Source: Halomonas sp. A40-4 | GTDB taxonomy: Bacteria > Pseudomonadota > Gammaproteobacteria > Pseudomonadales > Halomonadaceae | Assembly (NCBI RefSeq): GCF_015767635.1 | Contig: NZ_CP065230.1 | Span: 2,046,001-2,110,000 of the forward strand | Reading direction: 5' to 3' | DNA length: 64,000 bases | Shown: piece after piece, positions 51,413 to 62,726 of the stretch | Numbering within the stretch: the stretch's first letter is position 1 | Layout: every line of letters begins with the position of its first letter | Program-made: the position numbers and the translations under genes | The notes under the pieces: model-generated | What the model was told of the DNA's origin: nothing | Databases searched by the model: none | Seen by the model: only the letters and a program-made list of their open reading frames with translations

Positions 51413-52048
51413 ATGGACTGGCTTAACGGAAATAGTCAGGCGATTTCCGCCGCCACAAGCATCTTCACCGTTCTCCTTTGGTTATTTTACCTGCAGCTAC
51501 TCTATAACGGCTACGTTCGCCAGCGGCGTCCACGCATCATTATCAATCGCGGCCTTGGCACCGGCCAGAATGCGCTTTGTCTAATAAGCAACATGAGTAG
51601 TGAATCCATCTACATTCAACATGTGGCAGCACTTCTTCATACCCAAGAAAGCAGCTACATGGTCGACGTCGCGGAGTACCAGGAAGAGAAAGAGAATGAG
51701 CAGGAAGGGAAATCCATCAGAAGTCACCAGGGGCCGCTAGCCTCTGGCGATTACCTGCATATGCAACGCTTTGCCGACATTGCCGATCAGATCTGCGCTA
51801 CCTGGCAACTGGACAACACCATTTACGATCAGACCGGGCTTCAACTGGAGCTGCGAGTGATTGCCATCTATGGCTCGGAAGACAGGCCCGTCGGAGCGTC
51901 GCGGTCATTCTATCTAAGCGACCCATCCACTTCCGAAAAGACATTGATCCCCATCAGCGTGGATACCAAACGTCTCAACGGGCGGCTTCAGCGCCGTAAA
52001 GTAAAGCGCTGGGCTGAAGAAGTGGATAACCTTGAAACGAATCGCTAG
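51413..52048 (+). CDS. Unknown protein with one N-terminal membrane helix
   Basis: 211 aa. A single helix (AATSIFTVLLWLFYLQLLY) follows 13 residues, then a basic stretch (RQRRPRIII) and a cytoplasmic, mostly beta-looking region rich in polar residues. No family recognised. ATG 51413 has AAGGAA about 10 nt upstream. Downstream of tRNA-Leu and divergent from nothing close; convergent with the SDR gene. Confidence 0.7.
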   Translation: MDWLNGNSQAISAATSIFTVLLWLFYLQLLYNGYVRQRRPRIIINRGLGTGQNALCLISNMSSESIYIQHVAALLHTQESSYMVDVAEYQEEKENEQEGKSIRSHQGPLASGDYLHMQRFADIADQICATWQLDNTIYDQTGLQLELRVIAIYGSEDRPVGASRSFYLSDPSTSEKTLIPISVDTKRLNGRLQRRKVKRWAEEVDNLETNR

Positions 52049-52097
52049 CCCGGCGTTGGCCATACGCCACTATCAACACGGCACCCATGGACTATGG

Positions 52098-52859
52098 CTA
52101 CAGCCGCAGCCCACCGTCGCACTCGATGATTCGACCAGAGAAATAATCATTATCGAGGATAAACGCCACGCTTTGCGCAATATTATCCGCCTCCCCCAGA
52201 CGCCTTAACGGCACCTTTGAGGCAATGCGTTCCAGCATATCGGGGCGCATCGAGGCGGTCATGTCAGTATTGATGAAGCCCGGCGCCACCGTACCGGTGC
52301 GAATACCATAGCGCGCCAGCTCGCTTGCCCAGGTGACAGTCAATGCATGTACTCCCGCCTTCGCGGCCGCATAATTGCTCTGCCCGGGGTTACCCGCTTT
52401 AGAGATACTGGAAATATTGACGATCACGCCTTCATGCTGGGCTTCGATCATTTGCGTCGCCGCTTCTCGTCCGCACAAAAACACGCCCGTCAGGTTGATA
52501 TCAATCACGCGCTGCCAGGCCGCCAGGGACATGCGTGTTTCCACCTGCCCCTCTTTGGCTTTCACCATGAGGGCATCGTCGGTAATGCCCGCATTATTGA
52601 CACACCCGCTGACCGGACCCTGCTTCTCGGCAATGTCCGCAAATGCTTGCACCACTGATGCTTCATCGGCAACATCAACGACCACTCCCTGCGCATCGAT
52701 CCCCTGCCGTGCCAATGTTGAGACAGCGCTATCCAGAGCTTCACCACTAATATCCAGCAACGCCAGCCGCGCTCCCTTCTGCCCCAGTTGCTGAGCCACG
52801 GCATAGCCCAGGCCTTGTGCACCTCCAGTTATCGCAATTACCCGACCATCCAGCTTCAT
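52098..52859 (-). CDS. Short-chain dehydrogenase/reductase, FabG-like
   Basis: 253 aa. Nucleotide loop TGGAQGLGYAVAQQL, NNAG in CVNNAGITDDALM, catalytic Ser-Tyr-Lys in SSISKAGNPGQSNYAAAK, and C-terminal CDGGLRL. The DIS after the second strand suggests NAD(H) preference. Resembles 3-oxoacyl-ACP/CoA reductases, but a fabG cluster is not nearby, so the physiological substrate is open. Confidence 0.85.
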   Translation of the reverse strand: MKLDGRVIAITGGAQGLGYAVAQQLGQKGARLALLDISGEALDSAVSTLARQGIDAQGVVVDVADEASVVQAFADIAEKQGPVSGCVNNAGITDDALMVKAKEGQVETRMSLAAWQRVIDINLTGVFLCGREAATQMIEAQHEGVIVNISSISKAGNPGQSNYAAAKAGVHALTVTWASELARYGIRTGTVAPGFINTDMTASMRPDMLERIASKVPLRRLGEADNIAQSVAFILDNDYFSGRIIECDGGLRL

Positions 52860-53040
52860 TTAACGCTCCTTCCCGTCCGTTTTGATCACGTTGATACATC
52901 TCGTCGTTCAAACTGACACGCAAACCATCACCCGGCAATCCCCTAAAAGCGCAATGCAGCTTCGCTAGGCTATTTAGTCCGGCTTGTTTTTCAATCAGAC
53001 TGTCACCATATCTATCACGACGTTTATTACGGAGTTAGTT

Positions 53041-53547
53041 ATGCCCATTTTGGTGTTTGTTTCCCTGTTCACGCTGCTTGACTTTGTCATCCTGTTCTCG
53101 ATTGGCAGCCAGATCGGTTTATTAATGACTCTGCTGCTGGTGATTGGCACCGGGGTCGTGGGTCTGCATCTTATTCGCAAGGAAGGCGTGGCAACGTTTG
53201 CCCGCGCTCGTCAGCGCATGCAGGCAGGTGAAATTCCCTCTAATGAGCTGTTTACCGGTGCCGCCCTGATATTTGGCGGTGCGTTATTAATGGCACCGGG
53301 TTTTCTCTCCGATGCCCTCGGCCTTGCCTGCCTTGTGCCGAATGCCCGTCGCCTGCTGTTTAAACTGCTTACCGCGCTGGGTTTAAAGGTCGCCACCCAC
53401 CGCACGACCGGGCATGATCCGTCGTGGGCCTCTCATCAGGATGAGCCCCGCTATCGTCACAGCGAGAGCGCGTCGTCCACCGAAAAGCCGGAAGGACCGA
53501 TCGAAGGGGATTTTATTAGCCGGGATGAGCCGAAACACCGCGGCTAG
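53041..53547 (+). CDS. fxsA: FxsA family membrane protein
   Basis: 168 aa with three to four membrane helices (VFVSLFTLLDFVILFSIG, LLMTLLLVIGTGVVGLHL, GAALIFGGALLMAPGFLSDALG). In E. coli overproduced FxsA relieves phage T7 exclusion by the F plasmid; its normal role is unclear. ATG 53041 has GGAG upstream. Located just before groESL, as in many gammaproteobacteria. Confidence 0.9.
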   Translation: MPILVFVSLFTLLDFVILFSIGSQIGLLMTLLLVIGTGVVGLHLIRKEGVATFARARQRMQAGEIPSNELFTGAALIFGGALLMAPGFLSDALGLACLVPNARRLLFKLLTALGLKVATHRTTGHDPSWASHQDEPRYRHSESASSTEKPEGPIEGDFISRDEPKHRG

Positions 53548-53585
53548 CGAATAGACAGCGCTTGAGATTTTTTTATTAGCGCCCC

Positions 53586-53613
53586 CTTGAAAGGCCACCC
53601 GCAGCCCCCACTT
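53586..53613 (+). promoter_or_regulatory. Heat-shock (sigma-32) promoter of groESL
   Basis: CTTGAAA (53586-53592), 13-bp spacer and CCCCACTT (53606-53613) match the sigma-32 consensus closely. Start near 53620. No CIRCE operator is seen, so HrcA control is not supported. Confidence 0.75.
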
Positions 53614-53671
53614 TTCAAACAGCACACAAGTTCGGTAACTGCTTCACTATAAAGTGGTTGCCATTTACAGC

Positions 53672-53694
53672 GAAGACATCTTGTCTTCATTTTT
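53672..53694 (+). terminator. Terminator-like stem-loop in the groESL leader
   Basis: GAAGACA / TGTCTTC with a 3-nt loop followed by ATTTTT, lying between the heat-shock promoter and groES. Either ends fxsA transcripts, or acts within the groESL leader. Confidence 0.5.
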
Positions 53695-53771
53695 CGCGGG
53701 CACCGCCCACGAAAACTATCAACACTAACCGCCCTGATTGGGGCTTTGACGATACTCAGGAGAACGTAAGC

Positions 53772-54065
53772 ATGAATATCCGTCCTTTGCACGATCGCGT
53801 CGTCGTTCGTCGCGTGGAAGAAGAGCAGAAAACCGCTGGCGGCATCGTGCTTCCGGGCAATGCGCAGGAAAAGCCTACCCGTGGTGAAGTTATCGCCGTT
53901 GGTAATGGCCGCATTCTGGAAAGCGGCGACGTTCGCCCCTTGGACGTGAAAGTTGGCGATAACGTGATCTTCAAAGACGGCTTTGGCGTTGAAAAGCAGA
54001 AAATCGACGGCGAAGAAGTCTTGATCATGAGCGAAGCCGATATTCTGGCAGTTGTCGAAGGCTGA
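53772..54065 (+). CDS. groES: Co-chaperonin GroES
   Basis: 97 aa. [18 protein letters not shown] start, mobile loop [16 protein letters not shown], and [13 protein letters not shown]. Heptameric lid of GroEL. ATG 53772 follows AGGAGA. Begins the groESL operon, 57 bp before groEL. Confidence 0.98.
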   Translation: MNIRPLHDRVVVRRVEEEQKTAGGIVLPGNAQEKPTRGEVIAVGNGRILESGDVRPLDVKVGDNVIFKDGFGVEKQKIDGEEVLIMSEADILAVVEG

Positions 54066-54110
54066 TCACCGCCTCGACCTATTACTTTCCCATTTCTTGA
54101 AATTTATTAG

Positions 54111-55766
<1,656 letters not shown>

Positions 55767-55806
55767 GCTGCCCCCGAGCCTTATCGCTCTGACGGTAAGC
55801 CGTCAT

Positions 55807-55840
55807 CAAGAACCCCGCCTTGTGCGGGGTTCTTGTCGTT
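55807..55840 (+). terminator. groESL terminator
   Basis: CAAGAACCCCGC / GCGGGGTTCTTG with a 5-nt loop followed by TCGTT. Confidence 0.85.
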
Positions 55841-55846
55841 AAAGCG

Positions 55847-55855
55847 TGGTAAAAT
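55847..55855 (+). promoter_or_regulatory. Extended -10 promoter of trmJ
   Basis: TGGTAAAAT gives TGn with TAAAAT (5/6), start near 55862, between the groEL terminator and trmJ. Confidence 0.5.
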
Positions 55856-55893
55856 CGTCGTTTTCCATTCGCTATTCAGGCTGTCTTATCACC

Positions 55894-56628
55894 GTGCTTT
55901 CCAACATTCGCATTGTGCTGGTGCAAACCTTCCATCCCGGTAATATAGGCGCCACCGCCCGGGCCATGAAAACCATGGGGCTGACGAACCTGGTGCTGGT
56001 CAACCCCCGTCAATTTCCCGACGAGGAAGCCACCCGCCTTGCCGCCGGGGCGACAGACGTTATCGACAACGCCCGGGTCGTCACCCGGCTTGACGAAGCG
56101 GTGAGTGACTGTGTTCAGGTAGTAGGCGCCAGTGCGCGGCTTCGTAGCCTCCCCCTGCCCCATTTTGAAGAACCCGACGATATGGCCCAGGCGGTGACAC
56201 AGAACGCGCAGCATGCGCCGGTAGCACTCGTGTTTGGCCGCGAACGCTCAGGGTTGACCAACGACGAGATTCGCTGCTGCACGCATCAAGTCAGCATTCC
56301 CGCCAACCCTGACTACGGCATCTTGAACCTCTCTCAAGCGGTGCAAATCCTTGCCTACGAAGTACACCGCGCATGGCGCAGGCGCGACGACAGCCACTAT
56401 GTTTATCAGCAGCCGACTGAAACCACGCCGCCGAGCCGCGAACAATTCTTGTACTTTCAGGAGCACTTAGGGCGATTGATGCAGCAAAGCGGCTTTATCA
56501 CCCAGCCCCATGCGCGCACTGAGGAACAGTTGCAAGCCCTGTTTACCCGCGCTCAGCCGAGCCGCAAAGAGCTTTCTCTGCTGCGTGGCTTGCTCAGCGC
56601 TTTCGAGTCCCACTTGCCGGATCGATAA
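55894..56628 (+). CDS. trmJ: tRNA (cytidine/uridine-2'-O-)-methyltransferase TrmJ
   Basis: 244 aa (E. coli 246). SPOUT methyltransferase for position 32. IRIVLVQTFHPGNIGATARAMKTMGL is the family start, VFGRERSGLTNDEI and LNLSQAVQILAYE form the trefoil knot. GTG 55894 aligns with the E. coli start; an in-frame GTG at 55846 overlaps the promoter and is rejected. Confidence 0.94.
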   Translation: MLSNIRIVLVQTFHPGNIGATARAMKTMGLTNLVLVNPRQFPDEEATRLAAGATDVIDNARVVTRLDEAVSDCVQVVGASARLRSLPLPHFEEPDDMAQAVTQNAQHAPVALVFGRERSGLTNDEIRCCTHQVSIPANPDYGILNLSQAVQILAYEVHRAWRRRDDSHYVYQQPTETTPPSREQFLYFQEHLGRLMQQSGFITQPHARTEEQLQALFTRAQPSRKELSLLRGLLSAFESHLPDR

Positions 56629-56685
56629 CTCGTGCCACACAGCCATCAACCCATCCATCGGGCACGGTGCGTAATACCTACCCAC

Positions 56686-56714
56686 AAAAAAACGGCGAGC
56701 TTGTGCTCGCCGTT
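56686..56714 (-). terminator. Terminator of the DJ-1/PfpI-type gene
   Basis: CGGCGAGC / GCTCGCCG stem with TTGT loop and a run of A on the left, so a U run on the minus strand; also serves as a stop for trmJ. Confidence 0.8.
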
Positions 56715-56751
56715 CGTCTATGCCGCTAACAGTTAGTGTGCGTAACACTGA

Positions 56752-57438
56752 TTAACGGTCCAACCACGCCACCAGCGCTTCACCGGTGGCCGCTGAGGAT
56801 GGCGGGTTTTGGCCGGTGATCAACTGACCATCTTCACGCACATAAGGCGTGAAGTCGTCTGCCTTGCTGTAAATACCGCCACATTGCTGAAGCGCATCTT
56901 CTACCAGATGAGGAACAACATCCGTCAGCCCCACGGCCTTTTCTTCACCGTTGGTAAAGCCGGTCACTTCACGACCTTTCACCAATGGTTCGCCATTCCT
57001 GTCCTTCGCATTGACGAGCACAATCGGCGCATGGCAGACCGAGGCCACCGGCTTACCTTGTGCGATAAAGGTTTCGATCAGCTTGATAGAATCTTTATCA
57101 TCGACCAGATCCCACAGCGGGCCATGGCCTCCCGGATAGAACACGGCATCAAAGTCATCTGCTTTCATATCGCTCAGGCGATGCGTGGCGGCCAAGGCGG
57201 CATTGGCTTGCTCATCCTTTTTGAAGCGCCGCGTTTCATCGGTTTGGCCATCTTCGGCATCGCTTTTTGGATCAAGCGGCGGCTTGCCACCTTTCGGCGA
57301 TGCCAACGTCACCTCGGCCCCGGCGTCCTTGAACACGTAGTAAGGCGCGGCAAGCTCTTCCAGCCAGAAACCCGTCTTTTCTCCGGTATCGCCCAACTGA
57401 TCGTGAGACGTCAGTACTACCAAAATACGCTTGCTCAT
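56752..57438 (-). CDS. DJ-1/PfpI (Hsp31-like) family protein
   Basis: 228 aa. ILVVLTSHDQLGDTGEKTGFWLEELAAPYY, then FYPGGHGPLWDLVDD and the nucleophilic-elbow Cys in VASVCHAPIVLV are those of the Hsp31-like/glyoxalase III class (type 1 glutamine amidotransferase-like fold). Members detoxify glyoxals or act as chaperones; activity here is inferred only from the intact Cys-His pair. Confidence 0.85.
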   Translation of the reverse strand: MSKRILVVLTSHDQLGDTGEKTGFWLEELAAPYYVFKDAGAEVTLASPKGGKPPLDPKSDAEDGQTDETRRFKKDEQANAALAATHRLSDMKADDFDAVFYPGGHGPLWDLVDDKDSIKLIETFIAQGKPVASVCHAPIVLVNAKDRNGEPLVKGREVTGFTNGEEKAVGLTDVVPHLVEDALQQCGGIYSKADDFTPYVREDGQLITGQNPPSSAATGEALVAWLDR

Positions 57439-57557
57439 CTAAATTCTCCTAGCGTGATGCGTTCAAAACTCCGCCTAACACTCTTTTAGGTGGGGGCATG
57501 CCCCCTGAGTTGCAAGCCGAACCCGTCCGTCCTTGTTAGACGCCGCGCCCTGGATGG

Positions 57558-58904
57558 TTAAAGCATCATCGTCGCCAGCCAGCCAAAGCCGATAAGCGGT
57601 ACGTTATAGTGCAAGAACGTCGGTACGACACTGTCCCACATGTGATCATGCTGACCGTCGACATTGAGGCCTGCCGTAGGACCGAGCGTAGAATCTGATG
57701 CGGGGGAGCCCGCGTCACCCAAGGCAGCAGCAGTGCCCACAAGTACGACGGTGGCCATGGGCGAGAAGCCGAACTGAACCGCTAACGGCACAAAAATAGC
57801 CGCGATAATGGGAATCGTCGAAAATGACGAGCCGATTCCCAGGGTGATAAACAACCCGACCAACAGCATAACCAGCGCAGCGAGCCCGCGATTATCGCCA
57901 AACAGGTCGACAGCACCCGCGACAAGCGTGTCGATATCGCCGGTGGTTTTCATGACTTCCGCAAAACCGGCCGCCGAAATCATGATAAAGCCAATCAACG
58001 CCATCATGCGCATGCCACTGGTAAACAAGTCATCGGCTTCGCGCCATTTAAAAATCCCCCCCAGCGACAGCAGCCCAATCCCTACCAAGCCGCCGAGGAT
58101 CATCGAGCCGCTATAAAGCTGAAGCCCGAGAGCGGCGACAATGGCGACCCCGGACATGACCAGCCCAAGTGTGTGGGGCGTGGCGGGCGTGGCCGAATGT
58201 CCTGCCGGTGTATTGGCTAACGGCTTGACCGCATAATCGCGACGGCCGCGGTAGCTGAAAGTAAGCGCCACGACCAAACCAACAAGCATCCCGCCGACCG
58301 GTATGGCCATCGCCATGGGCAGCATCTCGCGGGTGATCTCCAGGCCCAGCGGTTCACCCGCACTCCTCAGGTTGGCCAGTAAAATATCATTGAGGAAGAT
58401 AGCCCCAAAGCCCACAGGCAGCAGCATATAGGGGGCCGTCAAGCCGAATGTCAGGGCACAGGCTACCGCCCGACGGTCCAGCTGCAGGCGGTTCATGACG
58501 GTCAACAAGGGTGGTATCAATACCGGGATAAACGCGATATGCACGGGGATCACATTCTGAGACAGAATCGCGACCAGCACTACCGCGGCCAACAGCACCC
58601 ACTTCACTCGATTCTGGTTGGCTGCATGGGTTTCTTTACCCAGCATCCTGATCAACACGTTGGCCAGCATGTCCGGCAGCCCGGAGCGGGAAATCGCCAC
58701 GGCGAAAGCGCCCAGCGTCGCGTATGCAAGCGCCACCTGGGCACCGCCGCCCACCCCATCGTTGAATGCCTCGAGCGTCTGATCCAATGAGAGCCCGCCC
58801 ACGAGCCCACCCACTAACGCGCCCACGACAAGGGCGAACACAACTGAAACTCGCGCGAGCGAGAGCGCGACCATCACAAGTACGGCAATAATTACGGCGT
58901 TCAT
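57558..58904 (-). CDS. Na+/H+ antiporter family membrane protein
   Basis: 448 aa, about 11-12 helices. [39 protein letters not shown], then [21 protein letters not shown] are typical of the Na_H_antiport_2/NhaC-type family; Asp, Ser and Thr in the last motif may bind cations. ATG 58904 with AGGAAG upstream is chosen. Divergent from the GntP gene. Ion specificity not shown. Confidence 0.82.
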   Translation of the reverse strand: MNAVIIAVLVMVALSLARVSVVFALVVGALVGGLVGGLSLDQTLEAFNDGVGGGAQVALAYATLGAFAVAISRSGLPDMLANVLIRMLGKETHAANQNRVKWVLLAAVVLVAILSQNVIPVHIAFIPVLIPPLLTVMNRLQLDRRAVACALTFGLTAPYMLLPVGFGAIFLNDILLANLRSAGEPLGLEITREMLPMAMAIPVGGMLVGLVVALTFSYRGRRDYAVKPLANTPAGHSATPATPHTLGLVMSGVAIVAALGLQLYSGSMILGGLVGIGLLSLGGIFKWREADDLFTSGMRMMALIGFIMISAAGFAEVMKTTGDIDTLVAGAVDLFGDNRGLAALVMLLVGLFITLGIGSSFSTIPIIAAIFVPLAVQFGFSPMATVVLVGTAAALGDAGSPASDSTLGPTAGLNVDGQHDHMWDSVVPTFLHYNVPLIGFGWLATMML

Positions 58905-59105
58905 CAATCTTCCTAAAATAGGCAGTGAGAAGTGGTAAGCGAGAAAACGCGGGATTTTATCAGAGAAAATCGCTATTCGCGGCGCCATTTACCCGATATA
59001 TCACCAAGAACAACAGCTCCGCATTGCTGCCATGCAACACGAAGCCTGATATGTTGGTATCCTGGCTCTTGGATTAACTCAGATTCATGCTGCTCCGGAG
59101 CGCCC

Positions 59106-60500
59106 ATGAGCACCTTTGCCATTGTCATTTCGCTGCTTCTGCTCATCTTCCTTGCCTACCGTGGGCTGACAGTTCTGCTGCTCGCCCCGCTGATGGCGGC
59201 GCTGGCGGTTACACTTTCGGGTGAAGCCGCCTTTTTGTTGCCGATGTATACCGACACTTTCATGGGGGCCCTCGGCAGTTTTGCCATTCAGTTTTTTCCG
59301 CTGTTCTTTCTGGGCGCCCTGTTTGGGCAGCTAATGTCGGATTCCGGCGCGGCTCAATCCATCGCCAACGGCATCGTCAACAAGCTGGGCACCCGCCATG
59401 TGGTACTGACGGTCGTGCTGGCCTGCGCCATTCTTACCTACGGCGGCGTTTCGTTATTTGTCGTAGCCTTTGCCATTTATCCCATCAGCCGCGAATTATT
59501 TCGCCGCACCGATATTCCCAAACGATTGATTCCTGGCGCGATTGCACTGGGATCTTTCACCTTTACCATGACCGCTCTACCCGGCACCCCGGCCATTCAG
59601 AACGCAATTCCAATTCCTTATTACGCCACCAACAGCTTTGCCGCTCCCGGCCTGGGAGTCATCGCCGGGCTCGTGATGCTCGGGCTGGGAATGGCCTACC
59701 TGCAATCCCGAGTAAAACGGGCGGCCGCACTGAATGAGGGCTACGGCCTTCATAAAGAACGCGAGACGGATGAAAGCGACTCACAGAATTCGCCACCCAC
59801 CATGCGGTTAACCACGGCGCTGATTCCGTTGATCATGGTGATCGGTCTGAATGGCCTGCTGACGTACCTTGTTTTCCCATCGATGGACCTGAGTTTTATC
59901 AGCGATGAATTCGCCAGCGTAACGCCCGCCCGGCAGAGCGGCCTGTGGTCAATCTTGATCGCCCTGCTGAGCGCTTCCATATGGCTGGTCATCAGCCGCT
60001 GGCGACACTGGATAGCCCTGAAAGATACGGTTAATGGCGGCTGTGTCGACTCGTTGCTACCGATTTTCAACACCGCCTCCGTCGTCGGCTACGGTGCCGT
60101 GATTGCCAGCCTCGAGGGCTTTACCATCATTCGCGATACGGTGCTCAACGCATCGCCGGGTAATCCGCTGATTTCCGAAGCGCTGGCGATGAGCGTGCTG
60201 TCAGGTATTACCGGCTCCTCGTCGGGGGGCCTGTCGATTGCACTGGAAACGTTGGGCGGCGAATACCTGGCGATGGCACAAGCGGCCAACATCGACCCCG
60301 AGCTCATGCATCGCGTTGCCACACTGGCCGCCGGCGGCATGGATACACTGCCCCACTCTGGCGCCGTCATTACGCTGCTGACCATCTGCGGACTCACCCA
60401 CCGACAGGCCTACGGCAACGTGGCCATGGTCACGATCGTGCTGCCTATCGCCGCACTGGTGAGCGTTATCACCCTCGGCACGCTGTTCGGCAGCTTCTAA
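59106..60500 (+). CDS. GntP-family permease
   Basis: 464 aa, ~12 helices. FFPLFFLGALFGQLMSDSGAA, ILTYGGVSLFVVAFAIYP and GSFTFTMTALPGTPAIQNAIP are GntP-type motifs. The family carries gluconate and other organic acids (some hydroxybutyrate) with protons; the substrate here is unknown. ATG 59106 with GGAG upstream. Confidence 0.85.
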   Translation: MSTFAIVISLLLLIFLAYRGLTVLLLAPLMAALAVTLSGEAAFLLPMYTDTFMGALGSFAIQFFPLFFLGALFGQLMSDSGAAQSIANGIVNKLGTRHVVLTVVLACAILTYGGVSLFVVAFAIYPISRELFRRTDIPKRLIPGAIALGSFTFTMTALPGTPAIQNAIPIPYYATNSFAAPGLGVIAGLVMLGLGMAYLQSRVKRAAALNEGYGLHKERETDESDSQNSPPTMRLTTALIPLIMVIGLNGLLTYLVFPSMDLSFISDEFASVTPARQSGLWSILIALLSASIWLVISRWRHWIALKDTVNGGCVDSLLPIFNTASVVGYGAVIASLEGFTIIRDTVLNASPGNPLISEALAMSVLSGITGSSSGGLSIALETLGGEYLAMAQAANIDPELMHRVATLAAGGMDTLPHSGAVITLLTICGLTHRQAYGNVAMVTIVLPIAALVSVITLGTLFGSF

Positions 60501-60564
60501 AATAACCGCGCGCATGAGATAGTTAACCCAAAACCAGCGTTTGCAACCACGGGCCCAGCTTTTC

Positions 60565-61014
60565 GTGACCATTCCGTACCCTGAACACGTCGTGGTGGTC
60601 ATCACCACGTCTATCACCGTCGTGCTCGCGGTTCTGCTGCACTACGAAGCCCTCTGGCTTATTTCCCGCCAGATTGAGCGATCACACAGACCCCACCGTC
60701 AGCGCATTCTGGCCATGGCATTCGGCGTTCTGATGACCCACATCGCCGAAATCTGGCTGTTTGGGCTTACAGGGTGGTGGTTGGTCGAGCTGCGAGGTAT
60801 CGGCGCATTAAACGGCTATAGCGTTTTCAACCTGCTGGATCATATATTCTTCGCTGCCGTGACCTACACCACGGTGGGCTACGGCGACATTTATGCAACC
60901 GGCCCGATCCGTTTCTTGTATGGCACATTAGCATTGACCGGTTTTGTCTTGATCACCTGGTCAGCGTCGTTCACGTTTGTCGAAATGCAAAAGCATTGGC
61001 GAGTAAGAAAATAA
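60565..61014 (+). CDS. Small potassium channel protein
   Basis: About 149 aa from GTG 60565 (an in-frame TTG at 60541 adds 8 residues; neither has a good ribosome site). Three helices with a pore loop and selectivity filter TTVGYGD in FFAAVTYTTVGYGDIYATG. Ion_trans_2 family. 30 bp ahead of the KefC-like gene, so probably one operon for K+ movement. Confidence 0.8.
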   Translation: MTIPYPEHVVVVITTSITVVLAVLLHYEALWLISRQIERSHRPHRQRILAMAFGVLMTHIAEIWLFGLTGWWLVELRGIGALNGYSVFNLLDHIFFAAVTYTTVGYGDIYATGPIRFLYGTLALTGFVLITWSASFTFVEMQKHWRVRK

Positions 61015-61044
61015 CCTGTCTGTTCCATACGCTAGGGATTGTGC

Positions 61045-62598
61045 ATGTTTGAAGTCATTATTTTATCGTTTGCCTTTATCTTCGGGATTATAGCTCGCCA
61101 ACTCAGTCTGCCACCTCTGGTGGGTTTTTTAACGGCCGGTTTTGCACTTAATTTTGCCGGGCCCTATCTGGGTTTACCGACCGAGGCTGGCCCATTGCTC
61201 GAACACCTGGCGCATCTGGGCGTATTGCTGCTGTTATTCACCATTGGCTTGAAACTCAACCTAAAAAACCTCGTCGAACCTGCTGTGCTGGGCGGTGCTT
61301 TTATACACCTCAGCATCACCACCTTTATTTTCACTGCCGGCTTCGTGGTCTTGATGGGCCTGGCGCTTGATACCGCCATTCTGCTGTCCATTGCGCTATC
61401 ATTTTCCAGCACGGTACTGGCTGCCAAGGTGCTCGAGGGCAAAAGAGAATTGCGGGCGCTGCATGGACGACTGGCTATCGGCATCCTGATTATCCAGGAT
61501 CTGGTGGCACTGGCCGCCATCAGCATTTACAGCGGCCAGTCTCCCTCCTGGTGGGCACTTTGGATCCTGGCGCTGCCGCTACTACGGCCGGTGCTTTACT
61601 GGCTGATGAGCATTGCCCAGCACGATGAAATGCTGGTGCTGATGGGGGCAGTGTTGGCCATTGCCATCGGCGGCATGGGCTTTGATGTCGTGGGGCTCAG
61701 CGGCGAAGTGGGCGCTCTGGTGATGGGACTTTTGCTGGCCAAACATCCACGTGCCCAGGAAATGTCCAAGGCGCTCTGGGGGCTAAAGGAAATACTGCTG
61801 ATCAGCTTTTTCCTGCAGATAGGCATGTCGGGCCTACCGGACGCTAATGCACTGATCTTCGCTGGCGTGATGGCAATGCTGCTGCCACTAAAAACCGCGC
61901 TGTTTTTTGCCCTTCTGGTTATATTCAAGATCCGCGCCCGTAGCGCTTTTCTGGGGAGCCTCAGCCTCACAGCCTACAGCGAGTTCGGCCTGATCGTGGC
62001 GTCCAGCATTCTGGAAGAGTGGCTGGTACCGCTGGCGCTGACGGTGGCGCTTTCATTTATCATCTCCGCGCCGCTCAACCGAGTCGCCCACGCCCTGTTT
62101 GATCGTTACGAAGTCCGCCTGACCCGCTTTGAACGTCATTTACGCCATCCCGATGAGCAGCCCGTCACCCTCGGCGATGCCAAAATGATGGTGATTGGCA
62201 TGGGCCGGACCGGCAGTGCCGCCTACGACTTTTTCGTCGAGAACCATTTGCGGGTGATCGGCATTGATTCTGACCCGAATAAAGTGGCGGCCTCCGAGCG
62301 CGACATACGTTATGCCGATGTGGAAGATGTTGCTTTCTGGTCGCACCTGGATATTCATGCCCTTGAAGCCGTAATGCTGGCAACGCCCAACACTGAGAGT
62401 AAGCTGTTTGCCACTCGCCAGCTTCGTAAAGCGGGTTTTAAAGGTACGATCATTGCGGGTATCAACTATCCCGATGAAGAAGCCCCCTTGATGGCGGCTG
62501 GCGCTGACCAAACCTATTTGCTGATGGCCGGTGCCGGTATCGGTATCGCCGAAAAAACCTGGGAAAACCTACAGTCTACTGCGCCAATCAGGTTTTGA
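61045..62598 (+). CDS. KefC/YbaL-like cation:proton antiporter
   Basis: 517 aa. CPA2 membrane domain 1-~375 (LPPLVGFLTAGFALNFAGP, LLLFTIGLKLNL, ALSFSSTVLAAKVLEG) and a cytoplasmic TrkA-N/RCK domain at ~385-505 with MVIGMGRTGSAAYDFF. Likely exports K+ in exchange for H+ under RCK control. ATG 61045 chosen with AGGG upstream. Confidence 0.88.
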   Translation: MFEVIILSFAFIFGIIARQLSLPPLVGFLTAGFALNFAGPYLGLPTEAGPLLEHLAHLGVLLLLFTIGLKLNLKNLVEPAVLGGAFIHLSITTFIFTAGFVVLMGLALDTAILLSIALSFSSTVLAAKVLEGKRELRALHGRLAIGILIIQDLVALAAISIYSGQSPSWWALWILALPLLRPVLYWLMSIAQHDEMLVLMGAVLAIAIGGMGFDVVGLSGEVGALVMGLLLAKHPRAQEMSKALWGLKEILLISFFLQIGMSGLPDANALIFAGVMAMLLPLKTALFFALLVIFKIRARSAFLGSLSLTAYSEFGLIVASSILEEWLVPLALTVALSFIISAPLNRVAHALFDRYEVRLTRFERHLRHPDEQPVTLGDAKMMVIGMGRTGSAAYDFFVENHLRVIGIDSDPNKVAASERDIRYADVEDVAFWSHLDIHALEAVMLATPNTESKLFATRQLRKAGFKGTIIAGINYPDEEAPLMAAGADQTYLLMAGAGIGIAEKTWENLQSTAPIRF

Positions 62599-62702
62599 GG
62601 GCGTTAGCTCAACAAAAAAGCACCATGCAAATAGTTTAACCTTGGCTAACAATTATTCCAAAAAATACGTTACCATCCTAATCAACGTTTTTACTCACTC
62701 TG

Positions 62703-62719
62703 ATATAGCCAACCTATAT
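62703..62719. promoter_or_regulatory. Candidate MntR operator before mntR
   Basis: Palindrome ATATAG-CCAAC-CTATAT ending 7 bp before the mntR start codon and overlapping a TGATATAGC -10-like element. Fits autoregulation, but the match to the known E. coli MntR site is only partial. Confidence 0.35.
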
Positions 62720-62726
62720 AGCCATT

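Noticed and set aside
53548..53771. CIRCE operator (HrcA) before groES
   Set aside because: The TTAGCACTC-N9-GAGTGCTAA pattern is not present; a sigma-32 promoter explains control.
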